Of a stretch of 6,186 nt of DNA, positions 5,956 through 6,186 are shown in pieces. Origin of the DNA: Burkholderiaceae bacterium. Its GTDB lineage: Bacteria > Pseudomonadota > Gammaproteobacteria > Burkholderiales > Burkholderiaceae. Made by a program: the position numbers and the translations under genes. Within the stretch, counting starts at the first letter, position 1, and each line of letters opens with the position of its first letter. The notes beneath the pieces are model-generated. The model was not told the origin of the DNA and did not search any database. It saw only the letters and a list, made by a program, of their open reading frames with translations. Location of the stretch: NCBI GenBank assembly GCA_022701965.1, contig JAKONL010000333.1, forward strand, positions 1-6,186. Reading direction: 5' to 3'.

Positions 5956-6186
5956 CTAGAGAGCTTTGCGCATCTCGATGTGCGCGATGCCGGCTTCGTC
6001 GAAAGGCTCGCCGTGCGGCGCGTAGCCGGCACGACGGTAGAACGGTTCCGCGCTGCGCTGCGCGTGCAGCATGACCTCGGCATCGCCCCGCGCGCGCGAC
6101 GCGTCCTCCATCGCACGCAGCACGTCCGCGCCGATGCCGCCACCGCGCAGCGCGCGATGCACGGCCATGCGTCCGATGCGCCCCTG
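5956..6186 (-). CDS. GNAT family N-acetyltransferase, C-terminal part (start outside window)
   Basis: The frame is open to the window end and stops at a TAG at 5958-5956, leaving 76 visible residues. GNAT enzymes move an acetyl group from acetyl-CoA to an amine. The visible part begins GRIGRMAVHRALRGGGIG, which is strand beta-4 and motif A; RGGGIG is the pyrophosphate-binding R/QxxGxG/A loop. It continues with the helix ADVLRAMEDASRARG, the strand AEVMLHAQ, then AEPFYRRAGYAPHGEPFDEAGIAHIEM, the FYxxxGF-type motif B and final strand. The EAGIAHIEM ending resembles ElaA/YjcF-like members, but the substrate cannot be inferred. The N-terminal half is not in the window. The gene converges on ygfZ with 18 bp between stop codons, and no clear terminator lies between them. 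Confidence 0.88.
   Translation of the reverse strand, partial: QGRIGRMAVHRALRGGGIGADVLRAMEDASRARGDAEVMLHAQRSAEPFYRRAGYAPHGEPFDEAGIAHIEMRKAL

Overview
The window is a GC-rich chromosomal segment with the protein motifs and gene order of a betaproteobacterium, most likely Burkholderiales; this is inferred from protein resemblance and synteny, since no rRNA is present. It is almost entirely coding. It shows no tRNA, rRNA, CRISPR array, insertion sequence or prophage gene.

Layout: (1) positions 1-351, plus strand: the C-terminal end of a CHASE3-like membrane protein that stops right after its membrane segment. (2) 373-4909, minus strand: a six-gene block in transcription order mltG, tmk, holB, pilZ, tatD and an exported ankyrin-repeat protein. 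mltG cuts nascent peptidoglycan, tmk makes dTDP, holB is the delta-prime subunit of the replication clamp loader, pilZ is a type IV pilus factor that has lost the c-di-GMP signature, and tatD is a metal-dependent nuclease. Three junctions are 4-bp stop/start overlaps (GTGA, ATGA, ATGA), one is a 4-nt gap and one is a 57-nt gap, so this is very probably one operon. From established knowledge, mltG(yceG)-tmk-holB-pilZ-tatD is an old gene order shared with Pseudomonas. (3) 4910-4992: an 83-bp divergent intergenic region with an AT-rich patch that can be read as a -10 element on either strand, a strong Shine-Dalgarno sequence and a possible 16-codon leader ORF. (4) 4993-5937, plus strand: ygfZ, a folate-dependent iron-sulfur repair protein. 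(5) 5956-6186, minus strand: the C-terminal part of a GNAT acetyltransferase running off the window.

The block joins cell-wall synthesis, DNA precursor supply, replication and surface motility, but I see no direct biochemical link between the products. I found no clearly novel multi-gene system. The observations most worth checking are the start signals between mltG and ygfZ, the coupled exported ankyrin gene, and the CHASE3 protein with no output domain.
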